Shown here: positions 10,511-23,126 of the stretch, piece by piece
Layout: every line of letters begins with the position of its first letter
How positions within the stretch are numbered: the stretch's first letter is position 1
Source: Apricaphanius iberus
Lineage: Eukaryota; Chordata; Actinopteri; Cyprinodontiformes; Aphaniidae
Direction: 5' to 3'
DNA: 64,000 bases
Assembly: GCA_028564705.1 (NCBI GenBank)
Contig: JAPXFQ010001133.1
Span: forward strand, 620,001-684,000
The notes under the pieces: model-generated
Database searches by the model: none
What the model saw: only the letters and a program-made list of their open reading frames with translations
Told to the model about the DNA's origin: nothing
Position numbers and translations under genes: made by a program

Positions 10511-11489
10511 TCAGTTGAGTTGAAGTATGTTATGCTCAGATTTCCAGTAATGCAATTATAATATCAGGCAGTTAAAGTTATGGGAATGAACACTTGTGAT
10601 TTTAGTGTGAAAAGCTTTTAATTTGGACACTCCAATAATGGCAACCACACCAAGAAGTTCATAGGTTTGTAATGAACTGTTCTTCAGCAGCAATGTCCAA
10701 GGTTAAAGACTGAAGCTACAGAAAAGGTTTCCTCGGATGGATGGATGGATGGATGGATGAATGGATGGCATTTGCATATTAAGTAATAAAGTCTAGGAAT
10801 CATTTTTTAACTGTTTCTTTTCTGGTTTTAAGCTTAACCAGAACAGGAAGACATAAAATCAAATCTCATATTTCCAGACTCCATGAGACCACAGAGGAAC
10901 CCTGCACAGGTCTTAGAGTGCCTTGCTATTCCACTCTACGTACTAGCTACTGTTCCTTATCTCAGTGGCCGTTCATTACCTACATCTGTCTGCATAAACA
11001 ACACCCTGAGCATCCTATATTAACATGAGTCTTCTCTCAGACTGATCCAAAGTTTAACCCTTTCTGATGGGCCCTGTCCATGTTAACCTTGCAAAACATG
11101 CCCACTCAGGGCTGCACGGGCAGAGAGACAGAAAGACAGGAGGAAGACTGACGCTCTGTAATGAGACATGACGGCTGAAGGGTGAATAGTCAGGCGAAGG
11201 AGCAAGATCAAGCCTCCCCACACCTCCTGGGAGAGGGAGGGAGATAAAAGAGAAGAGAGACAGAGACAAGTCAGATAGCCTGCAGATTGGAAGAAAACTG
11301 CATTCTGTTCAAGGTGTTGATTCAAGAAAATTCACGGTGGATAAACCTTAAAAGGCACATGAAGGAATCCCATAACTATATCCTGGGGGAGAAGTATATC
11401 GTGAAGGGGGGGCTGCCAGTGAGATGGACAGAAGGAAGACAGAAGGTCCAGAGATTCAAAGATGGGCAGGAATTTAATTTCATCGGATT
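10511..11489. other. Non-coding, with an ATGG microsatellite
   Basis: A GGAT/ATGG run lies at 10735-10769. Frames at 11054-11325 (minus) and 11287-11520 (plus) overlap each other and show no domain. Confidence 0.5.
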
Positions 11490-11691
11490 AAGAATGGAAG
11501 AAACTAGGGTTGTCATGTAGCACAGTGGTTAGTGCGGGCGGCCTGCGTACAAAGACCTCAGTCCTCGATGTGATCGTCCCTGGTTTGAGTCCCACCCGAT
11601 GGACTTTTGCTGCATGTCTTCACCCTCTATTATCTTCACTTTGAAATAAAGGCCACTGTGACCACAAAACCTTTAAAAAAAGAATGGAAGA
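11490..11691 (+). mobile_element. tRNA-derived SINE with perfect 12-bp target duplication
   Basis: The element spans 11502-11679. Its head contains a perfect polymerase III A box, TAGCACAGTGG (11518-11528), and a B box, GGTTTGAGTCC (11582-11592), one base off consensus, so it derives from a tRNA. The body continues GGACTTTTGCTGCATGTC, carries GAAATAAAGGCCACTGTGAC and ends in an A run. AAGAATGGAAGA flanks it exactly at 11490-11501 and 11680-11691. The perfect duplication and intact boxes suggest a young insertion. It has no coding capacity and would depend on a LINE for movement. The SINE family name is not known to me. Confidence 0.9.
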
Positions 11692-12310
11692 GAATATAAA
11701 ACAAAGTAACTAAGATATTAACACAAAACAGAAACAACACTTGGTAACTCTTTCCTAAACGTAGATGTAACTCCTGGACAACTGGGAGAATTTGTCACAC
11801 GCTGTTTCTTAACCAGGGACTATGCTGGAGCTAGTTCTGTATTGCTTTATATAGCCACAGAGGAAAAATGGAGCAAATGTTTTAGGTTACTTAACAAGTT
11901 TTTTCCACATTGTGTAATCCATGCTTTACCAAAGCCGAGAACCAGGGCTTTAAGCTGTTATAGTGGAAGAATTGGTGCTCAGAAAGCAGTGAGTTTGAAC
12001 TACCACTGGAACAGGTTTGTTAAGAAAATTGTTTACCTGGGTAGAGTCAGGTGATGCCTCATATGTATACTTTGGCTGCAGATCTTTCATTTCCTAATGA
12101 TTGCTGAGAAACATCAGTCAGTCTTTCTGCAGACCATTTAACCAAATTCTTGAGAATGTTGCGAGTCTTGAACTACTTTGTATATTGTTTGAACATGCAT
12201 TTTGTACTATAGTCCTTTATCTGTGCAAAACTGCCCTAAAACCAATGTGATGTTGGTAGCTGGAAGCTGTCAGATCATTTTGGACTTTTGATGCACCAAA
12301 CAGTTGGGAC
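11692..12310. other. No feature recognised
   Basis: AT-rich sequence with a 70-codon frame at 11842-12054 that has no recognisable domain. Confidence 0.4.
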
Positions 12311-12920
12311 CTACATGGTCAGCTGCAGCTGATCCAGAATGCGGCTGCTCGTGTGCTCACTAGAAACAGGAAAGAAGAACACATCAGCCCAGTTCTAAAG
12401 ACCTTCCACTGGCTTCCTGTAGCTCAGAGAATAGACTTTAAAGTGCTTTTATTATTTTATAAATCATTGAATGGTTTAGCACCTGAGTACATTAGAGATC
12501 TGCTATCATGGTACAAACCATCCAGATCACTCAGGTCCTCCAGCTCTAATTTACTGATCGTCCCTAGAACCAGAACCAATCATGGAGAAGCAGCTTTTAG
12601 TTTTTATGCTCCTCATATCTGGAACAAACTACCAGGAGAATGCAAAGCTGCAGACACACTGAACTCTTATAAGCATAAATTAAAACGTACCTATTTAGAC
12701 TCGCTTATGAGTAACTGATCCTATTATTGGTTTTTACTTGCTTGTTTTTAATTTTCATACAAATTATTTTCTTGGTTATTGTCTTATTGTAAATGCTTTC
12801 TTGTATTTTAATCTTCAAAGTGATTTATGCTCTCTATTCTGTGTTCTAATTTTAATCATGTAAAGCACCTTGAATTGCCTTGTGTTGACAGTGTGCTACA
12901 CAAATAAAATTGCCTTGCCT
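12311..12920 (+). pseudogene. LINE RT C-terminus plus complete 3' end
   Basis: Open frame from about 12313 to the stop at 12718. Blocks in order: GQLQLIQNAAARVLTRNRK, HISPVLKTFHWLPVAQRIDF, LFYKSLNGLAPEYIRDLL, SLRSSSSNLLIVPRTRT, FSFYAPHIWNKLPGE and ending LKRTYLDSLMSN. This is the C-terminus of an L2/CR1/Rex1-like polyprotein, with no stops in the retained part. The 3' untranslated part ends GTGCTACACAAATAAAATTG followed by a CCTTGCCT repeat tail. It is 5'-truncated, with no RT palm or endonuclease. The copy at 37241-38480 (minus) belongs to the same family, with nearly identical protein blocks. Confidence 0.92.
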
Positions 12921-14232
12921 AGGTTTTGACCCTTACTGTTAGCCGAAGAATAGATAGTTGTTGAATTCAGGTAATGTCTTGCTAATACTTTTAAACTGCT
13001 GATTAATTGGGTAATAAATCAATCAGCAGACAGTTATGGCATCTGTGTCAGCTGCTGTAGAATCAAATAACAGTAAGCAGCACTTTAAATGTTCTCTCTC
13101 TCACTCCAAAGATGTTATAAGACCTGAAGTTGTAAAGGAAGACTACAGTACCCCCTAGACCAAAGCCAGCTTCCCTAAACTCAGGACTTCATAGTATGAT
13201 CCATGCACACATCAAGACCGTTATTGGAACTGAATATTTAGTTAATAATTCATTAACGGGGTCAAACACAAGTCTACATCAACAGAAATGTAACCAAGTA
13301 AATGAAGGATAGATTTTGAGCATGTTTGGATAAACTTTTCAGAGGCTACCTGAGCTGCGCTGCTTCCTCTAAGGTGTTCTCATTTGGAGTTTCTTTTTAC
13401 TCTCCACCCCCCCAAAATAAAACCCCCTCAGACTGGGAATGCATCTACCTATCCTGGCAGCACTGCTGGAGGGCTCCCCCCAGGGCTCTGGTCCTTTGCT
13501 CCAGGCTGTTTGATGTTGAGCCGGCACGGATGAACCTCAGCCCCCGCCCAGAGTTCACTCCTCATCATCAAACACCCCGGCTGGGTGCCAGGCCAAGGCT
13601 GTGGCCCTAATCAAACAAGGGGCCTCTGAGGACCCCTCGTAGACTCCAAATGGGAGAAAAAAGACTAATTATCTCAGAAACCTTCAGAATCACCCAGCAG
13701 CTCTTACCCTCACAGACTCTGTCCTATCAGTGCTCATGCTGGCTGGGTGATGGCTGTTGGAGGAATATAAGGTGAGAGTAAAACCCAATATTAGTGATGT
13801 ATAGAACCACCAATGGTGCAGTTCTTACTTATGAACGTTAATATCAGTTTAAGCATTTCCCCTTATGTTACAGGAAGTATATGTTGGTGCAATGAGAGGT
13901 GGGAAATCTGGAGAACTGAAGGAAAGGCAGAGAGAGGCTGAGCCCATCCTCAGGGGAAAAGGCCAGCGCTCGATTTTCTGTTTGCTGCCATTTGTCTTGT
14001 GCTGCTAAGAGAGATCAACAGTCCTCGGCACACAGATCAATATTCTCTTAACCCGCACCTAATCTGGCCAGAGTTTCCTCCAATTTCACCTTCCCTGCCT
14101 CCTCCTTCCCCATGTTCCTCGCACTTTTCTTCTCCCTCCTCTGCTCGTTTTTAGCAATCATTTTCAGGTGACAGCCATTTTTCATGCTCCCGGTCCGAGT
14201 AGGTGACATAGGAGGGAATAATGCTTCTCCAC
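12921..14232. other. Non-coding; GC-rich repeat-free part at 13440-13640
   Basis: No gene. The 13440-13640 section is GC-rich and repeat-free (GGCTGGGTGCCAGGCC, GGCCCTAATCAAACAAGG) and could be regulatory. The plus-strand frame 13326-13610 through it has no domain. Confidence 0.35.
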
Positions 14233-14358
14233 GCACACACACTCTGACTCTGTGTGTGTGTGTGTGTATGTGTAAAATGAGAGGGTGATGGATATGATGT
14301 GTTGGTGGGACAGGGAAGCTGCTGTTAAAGCCCCCCCCCCCCCGACACACACACACAC
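14233..14358. repeat. Facing CA and TG microsatellites and a C13 run
   Basis: A CACACAC run faces a TG run (14249-14273) across CTCTGACTC, so the two can pair as a hairpin. A run of 13 C (14331-14343) is followed by a CA run to 14358. Overlapping minus-strand frames of 72-102 codons are products of these repeats. Confidence 0.9.
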
Positions 14359-15740
14359 CCAGACATCGGTGAGATAGACTAGCTGCCTAATCGGCCGCAT
14401 GACATGGCAAATTCCCCCTCTTGTTCACACCTCCTTTCTTCACTTCAAGCATTACTCAGCCCATATCTCCTGAGCATCGCTGCAGCTCCCAGCGCGCTCT
14501 TCAAGCTGTTGTCAGAGTTTTCCTGTCGACTAAACGGATCGCTGTCAGTGGGTCCCTCTGCTGTGATGGCTAAGAGTGTTTCATCCACTGTAAAGTTTAT
14601 ATCTGCCATGCCGTATATAACATTTCAGTTTATATTTCTCTGTCTCATTTGTAGCATGCAAGGAAAAACGAAAAGCAAAATAAGTGCCATAACCTGTGTT
14701 TTAAAATGACATACTATTTTATATTTTAATAAAATGGAAAGCAAAAGAATAAATATGCATTATGTATGTGGGAGGTATTTTACAAAAATCTGTATGTTAA
14801 ATCATGTAAAGAGGACATGTAGATTTTAGGGCTAAAAAAAGGTAATTGTTTGGCATGTAAATATACAGTATGTAATATCTAAATAACAAAAAAAGGTTTA
14901 GATAAGCTCAACAAATCACATTATTATGCAGAAATTATTTAAATATTACATTTGAACCCTTTTTAGTAAGTGGCAAACACCATTTTTTTGTTTTCATTAA
15001 CTTGGAATAGCTTTAATAGGAAGTATCATTTAAAGTTATGTGCTTAGCATGCTAAAGCTAACATTAAGAGCATGCTAACAGTTATAAGGAACAATGATTA
15101 CTCTTTCACTTTTTATTTAGCATGGTTTGGCATTAGGTCCAATCATTTTATCAACCACTTCAGCAAATATTTGTTTAGTCACATTTTATCTTTACAATGC
15201 CAACCTTAACAAGATTTATTCCTAAATACAAGCAACAAAATTATAGCCTAAATACATGTTTGGGTTTTAGTTACATTTTTGGGCATTTAGAACAAGTTTA
15301 CATTATAAACAGATTATTTCTGATCACATGGAGGATTGTGTTGGAACTATGTCAGACCAATATTCTCACAACTAATGGCCCCTCTAATTTTACCTTTGTC
15401 TGAGCAAAAAAAAAACTTCTTTAGTGGTGGACCACTGGGAGCAACATCAGGTGTGTCCACTGTGGTAACGCTAGTATCACATCCATCCAGGTTAAATAGG
15501 TTATTGAAAGAAGCAAGACTTTCAATGCAATATTGCATCTGGTTTTATAAATGGATTCATTATTTTTTTTTCTTAAAAAGCGTGAAGAAAGGAGGAATCT
15601 ATTGTGCAGACCTGTGTGTCACTCAGTTGGCTGTAATGTAATGTGAGTGTTCAGTCTGCAGTGGCTTTTTAAACAAAATGGAGATGTTTCTGAATTAGTA
15701 CAACACATAGAACTGATTTTGGTTGGGTTTGAAATGAAAC
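14359..15740. other. No gene recognised
   Basis: AT-rich. The frame 14404-14709 begins with serine/leucine-rich residues and lacks splice or domain support. Nothing else stands out. Confidence 0.4.
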
Positions 15741-15812
15741 TGGTTCTGTTCAGACTGACATAAAAAATAAGATAAGAGCAAAAATAGGTGCATTTCCAGC
15801 ATCAGAACTTAC

Positions 15813-16010
15813 GGCTAATTTGATGGGACCTTCCCGATATCCACGTCTCCACTTCATTGGGCCGTTTTCAGGCCATTTCAGGAACCAACGGGGTAGCTGT
15901 ATGGGGGTATGTTCATGGTGAGCTGTCACACTGACTGGTTGTAATTCAGAGCGATATGAGTTTAGAACAACAGCAAACAGAAACACAACTATAAGCCCTG
16001 CTTCCTCCAT
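15813..16010 (-). CDS. Possible first coding exon of a secreted or membrane protein
   Basis: Minus strand. The ATG (16010-16008) lies in a strong Kozak context, CAACATGG. The first 20 or so residues, MEEAGLIVVFLFAVVLNSYR, have an acidic start and a hydrophobic core typical of a signal peptide. The following 46 residues are basic and tryptophan-rich (IQLPRWFLKWPENG, MKWRRGYREG). The frame meets a near-ideal donor, GCC then GTAAGT, after exactly 66 codons (phase 0). Unspliced it would read 20 more codons to a stop. An inverted CCAAT box lies about 60 bases upstream. I do not recognise the protein and see no second exon within reach on the minus strand. It could also be a chance frame inside an unrecognised dispersed repeat. 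Confidence 0.35.
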
Positions 16011-16080
16011 GTTGAGGATCGGCAGGGTCTAGGAACAAAGCTTCCCTTTCACAGCTGCGGCCTTTATTGGACAGCCTTCT
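16011..16080 (-). promoter_or_regulatory. Possible promoter/5' leader of the 15813-16010 exon
   Basis: Read on the minus strand it holds CCAAT (16070-16066) followed by AAAGGCCGCAGCTGTGAAAG and a short leader into the ATG. No TATA box is seen. It stands or falls with the exon. Confidence 0.2.
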
Positions 16081-18590
16081 TCCACAATCGTACGTCAGTT
16101 GCCTGGACAAACAAATGTGCTAGTGTACGCCGGCTGTACTCTGAGACAAGCAAAACACAGAGACATAAGCTTGAAGACAGCGGCTTCAGTTACTGTCCAA
16201 GCAAACTTTCAAAAACACAAAGATACTTACGTAGACATGTGAACATGAAAACGTCCTACATAAACACCCCCATCAGGAGTTCATGCATACACAGAACAGA
16301 CACTGTGCCGAGTGTCCAGAATGGAAATAGTTTGGGTTCATGCACACCAAAATGATCACACACAGACAGACATACAATAGCTGCTTTGTTCGACCTGCTG
16401 GCAAACCACCACAAACCAGTCCTAATCCTGGTGTACTTTGCCCCACATGCTCCAGACACGCGTTGTTCGCAGGATTATGTCATGAAAGAGATGTTTCCAC
16501 TTCGGTGTGACTGAATGTCCCAATGTCTGAAGCCCAGAAATAATCTGTGACAGTGAAACAGGATGTTAGTGCTTCTATCCTGTATAGTCTATAGGCCAAC
16601 ATATTTGATTCCAGGTGTTTATGAATAAAATTATGCAGATTCTATGGTAGCAAGCAATCAACATGATCATGTTTCAATCTTACAAATAAATAAATGTTCA
16701 TCGTACCATCATAAAATCATCATCAACTCAACTCCTGAAAAGATGAGCCAAAAAAGTTCAAAAGCTGCATATTTTAAAGGGGAAATTATTGTAAAACAAA
16801 TATCATAGTCCTGTTGAGACAGGTATTCCTTTCATCCTCAGTAGCAGCCAACATACAGAAATATAGAAAAGAATCCATCTCAGAGAATAGTTAAGGTGAT
16901 TAGTGAAGACTTCATTAGATGATGTGTGATGTTATCTCGTGATATTGATAAATTGTCCCATATATATTGTAAAAACTCGCATAAACCCTGTTGTTTCTTT
17001 GAGTGTTGTATTTTGAAGTTACTTGGGAAGTGCTTCCTTTTTTTCTGCCTTGTATTGAAAGTCTGCTTGTAAGGTTAGAAAACCCATTCTTGGAAGGTCC
17101 CACCACTTTTCAATGGTTTCTCTGGCAGCATAATGGGAACCCAACCAAACAAAGAAATGAATTGTTAGCTGCTAATGATGCTAAATTTGCAGTCAGAGTG
17201 TATTGCTGTGACATCAAAGGGCTGTTACAGCTTTTTGTTTTTAGGTCAGACATCTCTGACCCATAACCCTAACCATAGATTAACCTAACCAAACATCAGG
17301 GTATGCCTTAAAAGCATAGTTTGGTTTAAATGAAACTGTCATTCTGTTTGTGGAAACACAAATGGAAACATGTTTACAGATTCTACAAGGCCAGCCGGGT
17401 GATCTATGAATAAAAAATGTCAATTCTTTATATTCTCAAAGAATTTTCCTAAATCATCATATGGTCTCATTCTTTCAATACAATATATTTTATAATATCC
17501 TTCGGTAAATTGGATGGATTGAAGTAACATAAAATACAAACATAAAATTTCAGAAAATTGTTCAAATAAATTAATAACAAGGCAGACAAAAATCAGAAGG
17601 ATCTTTATTTGGATTTCTAGAAAGCTGGAAAGGTCTCCAATTATGTAGAAAATCCAGAAAAATCAGAACATCTTTTTATTCTTCATAAAACTGAACAATC
17701 TGATGATACTGCTGACTAGTACCAGGCTAACAGTCACCGGTATAATAGCCCAGTTAAACCAGTAGTTAGTGTTTTCAATTCCTCACCTCACTGTATGAAC
17801 CAACTCAACAATTACTGGAAAAGGTATTAAGGTCAAGAATGCAACAAAGTTCTAACAATATAAAAAATAAAGCAGTAAGGAGAAGCTAGGTCATTTAGCA
17901 TTTAAAGTAGAAATCGAAGTTAGAAAGTCATCTATTAAGGGGAAATAATCATATCTAATCAGAAAAATTGCATATTTATATTGATGATGTCATCATCAGT
18001 CATAATTATTTTGAGCCTTGCATGGATTTAATTATATCTGACGAAAGTAAAATCCAAAAATAATGACAGCCTTCAATAAATGATGCCTCTTTAGAACTAA
18101 GAGCATAAAAGTGCTAATGTACAGCAAATATGAAATAATCTCTAAGAAGGCCACAAATAAAGCAACAGTTTGACACAAAATAGGACAAACAAACAGAACT
18201 CCTCAGCCATTGCATCATGTGTATTTGGATGTAATTTGTATATTTTCTGTTTCCGTGTTTAAGGAATGTTTTCGGAAATTCTGTCAGGTTTGTTCATGTT
18301 TTACTGGAAATTTTTTGTTCTCCTCTGAAACGATGCATATTCTGTTCTTCAGTCATGTGTTATTAGCCACCATCTTCCCCAGAATGCTGTTTAGGATGAT
18401 AACTTTTAATTGTTCTGCTTCCTATTTCCTGAAACCTTGTTGACTTCATATTTTTGTTGCACTTTGTAAACTCTATCATGTTTTCTCTTACAAAAACAAC
18501 ATAGGTGTGCATCTGTTACCACGGCTCCAGATGGTAAAATCAGCTTTCTGGCACTAAACTCACAGGGATTTCCAGCAGATTGGCCGACAT
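16081..18590. other. Long non-coding stretch
   Basis: AT-rich throughout. A small run of CCCTAACC-like words at 17262-17290 is too short to be a telomeric array. No transposon coding words were recognised. Confidence 0.45.
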
Positions 18591-19480
18591 CAACTCCACA
18601 CACTAAACATTCGCCGGTTAAGCCCACTGAATGGATGCTACTGTACAGCCGAGGAATGGGCCTGCATCCCAGTTGGCAAAACGACTATTCCAGACCGACG
18701 GTACGGAGAACGCAAATGAAAATAGCAGCAGCAGCAGAGAAGAAGGAGCGCTCATCTTCTTCAAGCCGAGCATCTGCTAAGTGTTTTAATGGGGATCAAT
18801 GGAAGGGCAGGGACAGGAGATGGAGGGGTTGATTGGCTTAGCCGTCCCGCCACTCACATACGGGCCTGCACTGCTGTTTACAGCCAACACAAGCTGCACG
18901 CCTGCTCTCCACCAGCTGATGTGTACATAGAAGTGTACACAATAGACTGGTGTCATGTAAGATGCGTCAGTATATATTGTTTGTGTGCAACATGATAAAA
19001 GCACCTCCAGATTCAGAGCTTTTTGGTAGAGTGCTGCTTCATGGCACGCCGAATGAATCAGATTAATATTAGCCATCATCTTCCTCAACCTCTCTGCATC
19101 ACTCCCCCTTGATCCTAATCCCTCACCCCCTCCCTCCCACACACCTTCCCCCAGCTCTCCCTGCTGCTGCGTTCGGGTTTCTGAGTCCTGCTGGTAATGA
19201 GGGAGCGTTATGCAGAGCCATAAACGGAGGGGCTCGCTGTCAGTATGCATAAAGGATGAGACAGAGAAGATGGCGCTGGGGTCAGAGGGGGGAGGAAGGG
19301 AGGGAGAGGGTGTGGAGGGGACGGGATAGAGAAGATCTGTGTGTGTGTGTGTGTGTGATTCTCCTGTCAAACACACAAACATAAACCAGGATGGAGCACT
19401 CAATGGCAGCGCTGAGACAGAGGGAGAGAGACTGGCTGGTGACAAATAGGTACCCACTATTCCTTTCCTGCAGGTGCAAT
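18591..19480. other. GC-richer repeat-poor block with a GT microsatellite
   Basis: Contains a GT run at 19337-19357 and purine/pyrimidine-rich tracts. The longest open frame in the window (minus, 19457-18786, 223 codons) crosses it, but its peptide is serine/proline/glycine-rich and includes the CA-repeat translation (HTHTHT). No domain or splice site supports it. The stretch 19000-19110 (GAATCAGATTAATATTAGCC) has enhancer-like texture. Confidence 0.45.
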
Positions 19481-21403
19481 GCAGTGATTGCAGCGCCCCC
19501 TATGCTCAGCCTAATGGAAGTAGCTGGTCAAGAGAAGCTCATCCTACAGTGATGGAGTTTAAGTAATGCTTCCTCATTATTTTGGGCTGATTATGCTCCA
19601 GTTGCATCAGAGCTTGTATTAAATATGATTAGATGTCAATCAGATTATTTTGCAGAATAAACATCTTCCTCAATATTTGTGAAAATGTAAAACTCCCCTA
19701 ACATGGATGCAAAAATACAAGGTTAATGTTAAATTGTTGCCATTTTACCAATGTTCTCTTTTTAACCCCAGTTTCCAAAAATCAACATTAGAATTATTTT
19801 AGTGTAAAAGATTTAATCTTCTGTAGTTGTTTTGGTGCAAACAGTCCCAGAGAGTAGCCATTCCTTACAACAACAGAACAACACTGAGTATGTTTTTTTT
19901 TATTCTTTTTTTTTACCCATCTCAATTCAAATTCAAAAATACTTTATTGATCCCAGAGGGAAATTAAGTAAATCCCAATTGTCTCAATCTTAATTCAGAT
20001 TAAAAAGCCCATTTTTAGCAGGATTTCCTTGCCAAGATGAGAAGCAGCAGTGTGCAAAGTGCAAAAGCAAATAATGCATTCACTAATACAACAGTTTAAC
20101 ATTTAAAATATGAAACAATATAGAAGATTTAAACATTTTCAAATTCCAGACATTACATTTTACTGATACACTTGGAGACTCAAACCTCTGTCAGTTTTTT
20201 CATGAAAGTTAAAACCAACTGTATGAAACCATGGAAAGCGCTCATTTAGTTTCCGATGATCTAGTCTGTCCAGTGAACAACAACCATGTATGGGGGTGAC
20301 AGAGAGTACACAGATGGCACTATACTCCTATGCAGCTAGATTAACTCCACTTTGTTTCAATGGAGCTCCAGTTGTTGTCACCAATGGAAGAGGCCCCTTT
20401 CACTCACCTCTTTTCAAAATGGAAAAGACTACAGAACATTGATTTTTATTAATCAAGACACAACTACAAGAAAAAACAGATACTGAAGCAATGAAGTGAC
20501 ATATTGATGTCAAAGGACAATACATAATTCAATGTTTGGGACACTATCCTTCCATCTCTAGAGAAAACACCATTAATCCACTGTACTGAAGCACAGATTT
20601 GGGCTTATTCCATGCATAGGAACAATCCTACATGATTAGTTGTTACCATCTTGTACTTTTACGTAGAAATGTTCCTAAATATGACTACAGCGTTAACCGT
20701 ACGTACACACAGCAACTAGAACTAGAACAGGGGAACTGCAACACTAAAACAGTTGGTACAAATATTAATCTCATCAGTTCATCTCATCCACAAAGGAGCT
20801 CATGTTGGCGTCTGTCTGTCTTTTACAAAATATCTCAAAAAGTTATTAACAGGGTTGGGGTTGGTGATGTGTGCTGCAGAGGTCTGATCTCTCCATGGGC
20901 TTTTTTTACTTGTCATGCTGACAAAAATGATCAGTGGTATAATGAATCTGTGTCGACTATGCGAATCTTTTGCTCCACTTATGTTTCATCTCAATCTCGA
21001 TGTCGGCGTCACTGATATTCCTTTCTCTGTTCTCTGGGCTTTAGTTTCAGAAGGAATGCAAGGATTTAAGGCATGTGTCAGAGGATGCAATGTTACGGTG
21101 TTTCTGTGTGCTAATCACTGAACGGGCTAAAGCTCCTAGGTACATACATATGCAATTTCTCAACAGAGGAACATGGATACAAGAGCCCACCGCATATTTG
21201 ATAAATCCAGATTTTGACTTTCTGTACAAATGTTTTAAATTTCCTTGTTAGAATAGAATATAAGAGAGTTTCTACCAATGCTTGATAAATGAGGACCTGG
21301 AGTTTACTAAGCTAAGATGAGATCTATATTAAACTCTTTCATTGGAAACACTCTTGGTGGGTGTGGTCTTAAACAAAGAAAGTATATGTGGAGGACCTCC
21401 TCT
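19481..21403. other. Non-coding with one reversed LINE tail
   Basis: At 19922-19968 AAATACTTTATTGATCCC and AGAGGGAAATTAAG form the 3' tail of a minus-strand fish retroelement (Rex3/L2-type ending). The remainder is unassigned AT-rich sequence. Confidence 0.5.
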
Positions 21404-21735
21404 TGTCCAGTGTTAAGTACAGTGGAGGATCCATGATGCTGTGCGCCTGTTTCCCTTTGAAATAAACACTTGGATCCCACATAACATAATGTGATTGATT
21501 TAGCATGAGTTATACCTTTCCCCAACTGTCAAGCACGGTGGTGGCGGTATCATGCTGCTGGGCTGATTTACACCACATTTTTTCATCTTGCCTCAAATCA
21601 GCAGCTAGATTAGAGTGAAGGGAGGCTACAGGAAAACGCTCCAGCAGGATAATGCTATGCTACAGATGTGCTTTAAAGTCATCCAGAGATTCAGCTGGTA
21701 GCTAATCAACTTTAGACTCCAACGATCCTGTGAAT
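21404..21735 (+). pseudogene. Tc1-like transposase debris, two catalytic-core pieces
   Basis: Two adjacent pieces resemble the same part of a Tc1 transposase, the block before the second catalytic Asp normally reading VKHGGGSxMxWGCF. The first, at 21408-21455, translates as VKYSGGSMMLCACF-like. The second, at 21526-21567, gives VKHGGGGIMLLG. The second is followed after stops by YRKTLQQDNAMLQMCFKVIQ (21630-21695), matching the QQDNDPKHTSK region with the catalytic Asp retained in QQDN. Frameshifts and stops make it inactive. Whether these are two insertions or one with an internal duplication is unclear. Confidence 0.72.
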
Positions 21736-23126
21736 GAAACTTCTGTGTCTAAAGGTTTGATTTAGCTTGAAATGTAAAGAAATGCACAGATTAAAAGGGC
21801 ACAGATGTAAATGAATAGACGACATGAAAGCATGGTTTCTAAGTTAGTAGTTTTCTCTCTGAGCTCATGCTCTCTGGCTGCTAATCGATGTCTGGAAGAA
21901 ATCCAGCAGCTCTCTACTCCTCACACACTTGCAGACACAAACACCTTTAAAAAGCCTTGGATATCATTAGCTGTCATGTTTCACGGTGGGTAACACAACA
22001 GTGCACGGGTATAAACAGTTGAGCTCACCAGCCAGTCTAGAGGGTATAGTGCTGGGTGTGTTGGTGTGAGCGTGCAGCCACAAACAAGGCTGCATGGGGG
22101 AGTGTGTGAGTGGATTACAGCGGCTTCTCAGTGTGTACGGGGGAAGCGTGGCGGCAGCCAGGCTTCGTAATGGGATTTTTCTCAGTTGCCTCCGCTCCCG
22201 CTCCTGTACACACAGCGACACACAAACAGACGGATCCAACTCCAAACAAGCAGGTTAGCGGTAACAAAGCAGAGAACATATCCTGTCTTAACAGTAAGAG
22301 GTAAGCCGCAGCAGAGCTGGGCTCAGTTAAAGACACATATCCCCCTCACCTCTCCCTTTCCTCACAAAAGCTGAGTGGAGGAGGGGAAGAGGAATGGTGG
22401 GGGGGGTGCTGTAGGAGGAGGGGGAGAAGAGGTTGCAAAGAAGATGCTAGACCACGCAGTGCCTACTTAGGAAGAGTGCAGATTTGTAGAAAGGGACTTT
22501 TGTGCTTAAAGTGAAGGAAAAATAGACCAAATCCATCTGGAGATGATGTTTTGACTTATTACTGTCTCACATATGACATTATATTTAATCAGTTATTGGG
22601 CTTTGCCAGTAGTGTATGGGTTTCCTCAAATTACACTTGCAGTGAATATGGAGTTTTGATTTTGTGCCTTTTATTGTAGTTATTGAGTGTTAACTGTAGG
22701 CTGCTCTGGTAACTGCCTGGAGCAGCATCTCTTCACTAATGAGGAAAGTCATGTCCCCTAAGTTCACTTTTAATTACCTTCTAACATGGAGCAATTCTTC
22801 TGGTTGACTATGATTTTGGGCAGATTATTAGAAACATTTATGCCATGAACTGCCAGCGATGGCATAAAATGTGTCATTTATGGTTAAATCTGGGAGGTTT
22901 CCATCATGAGCTGAATCACTCTTCACTGGTGACTCTCTCTCTTTCTGGTAGAGGACGCTATAACGTTACTTCACTTCCATCTTTCGTTTTCCCACCATCC
23001 TAGGTCAGACAGAGGGTAAACCCAGACTTTTCTCTTCATAGTAGGACTCTCAAGGTCTTATTAGGATTCCAAAGGAACTCCAGCCTAAAAATGGATGTAT
23101 AGCATCTCCTGCCACTTTAGGTCTCA
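21736..23126. other. Non-coding; GC-rich centre at 21970-22440
   Basis: The GC-rich centre has CAG-GTTAGC (about 22252) and GAG-GTAAGC (about 22300) donor-like sites and could hide an untranslated first exon, but nothing fixes one. Frames there are short and overlapping on both strands. Confidence 0.3.

Noticed and set aside
18786..19457. Longest open frame in the window (223 codons, minus)
   Set aside because: Serine/proline/glycine-rich translation of CT/GA tracts and a CA microsatellite. No domain, no splice structure, and the second half overlaps frames on the other strand.
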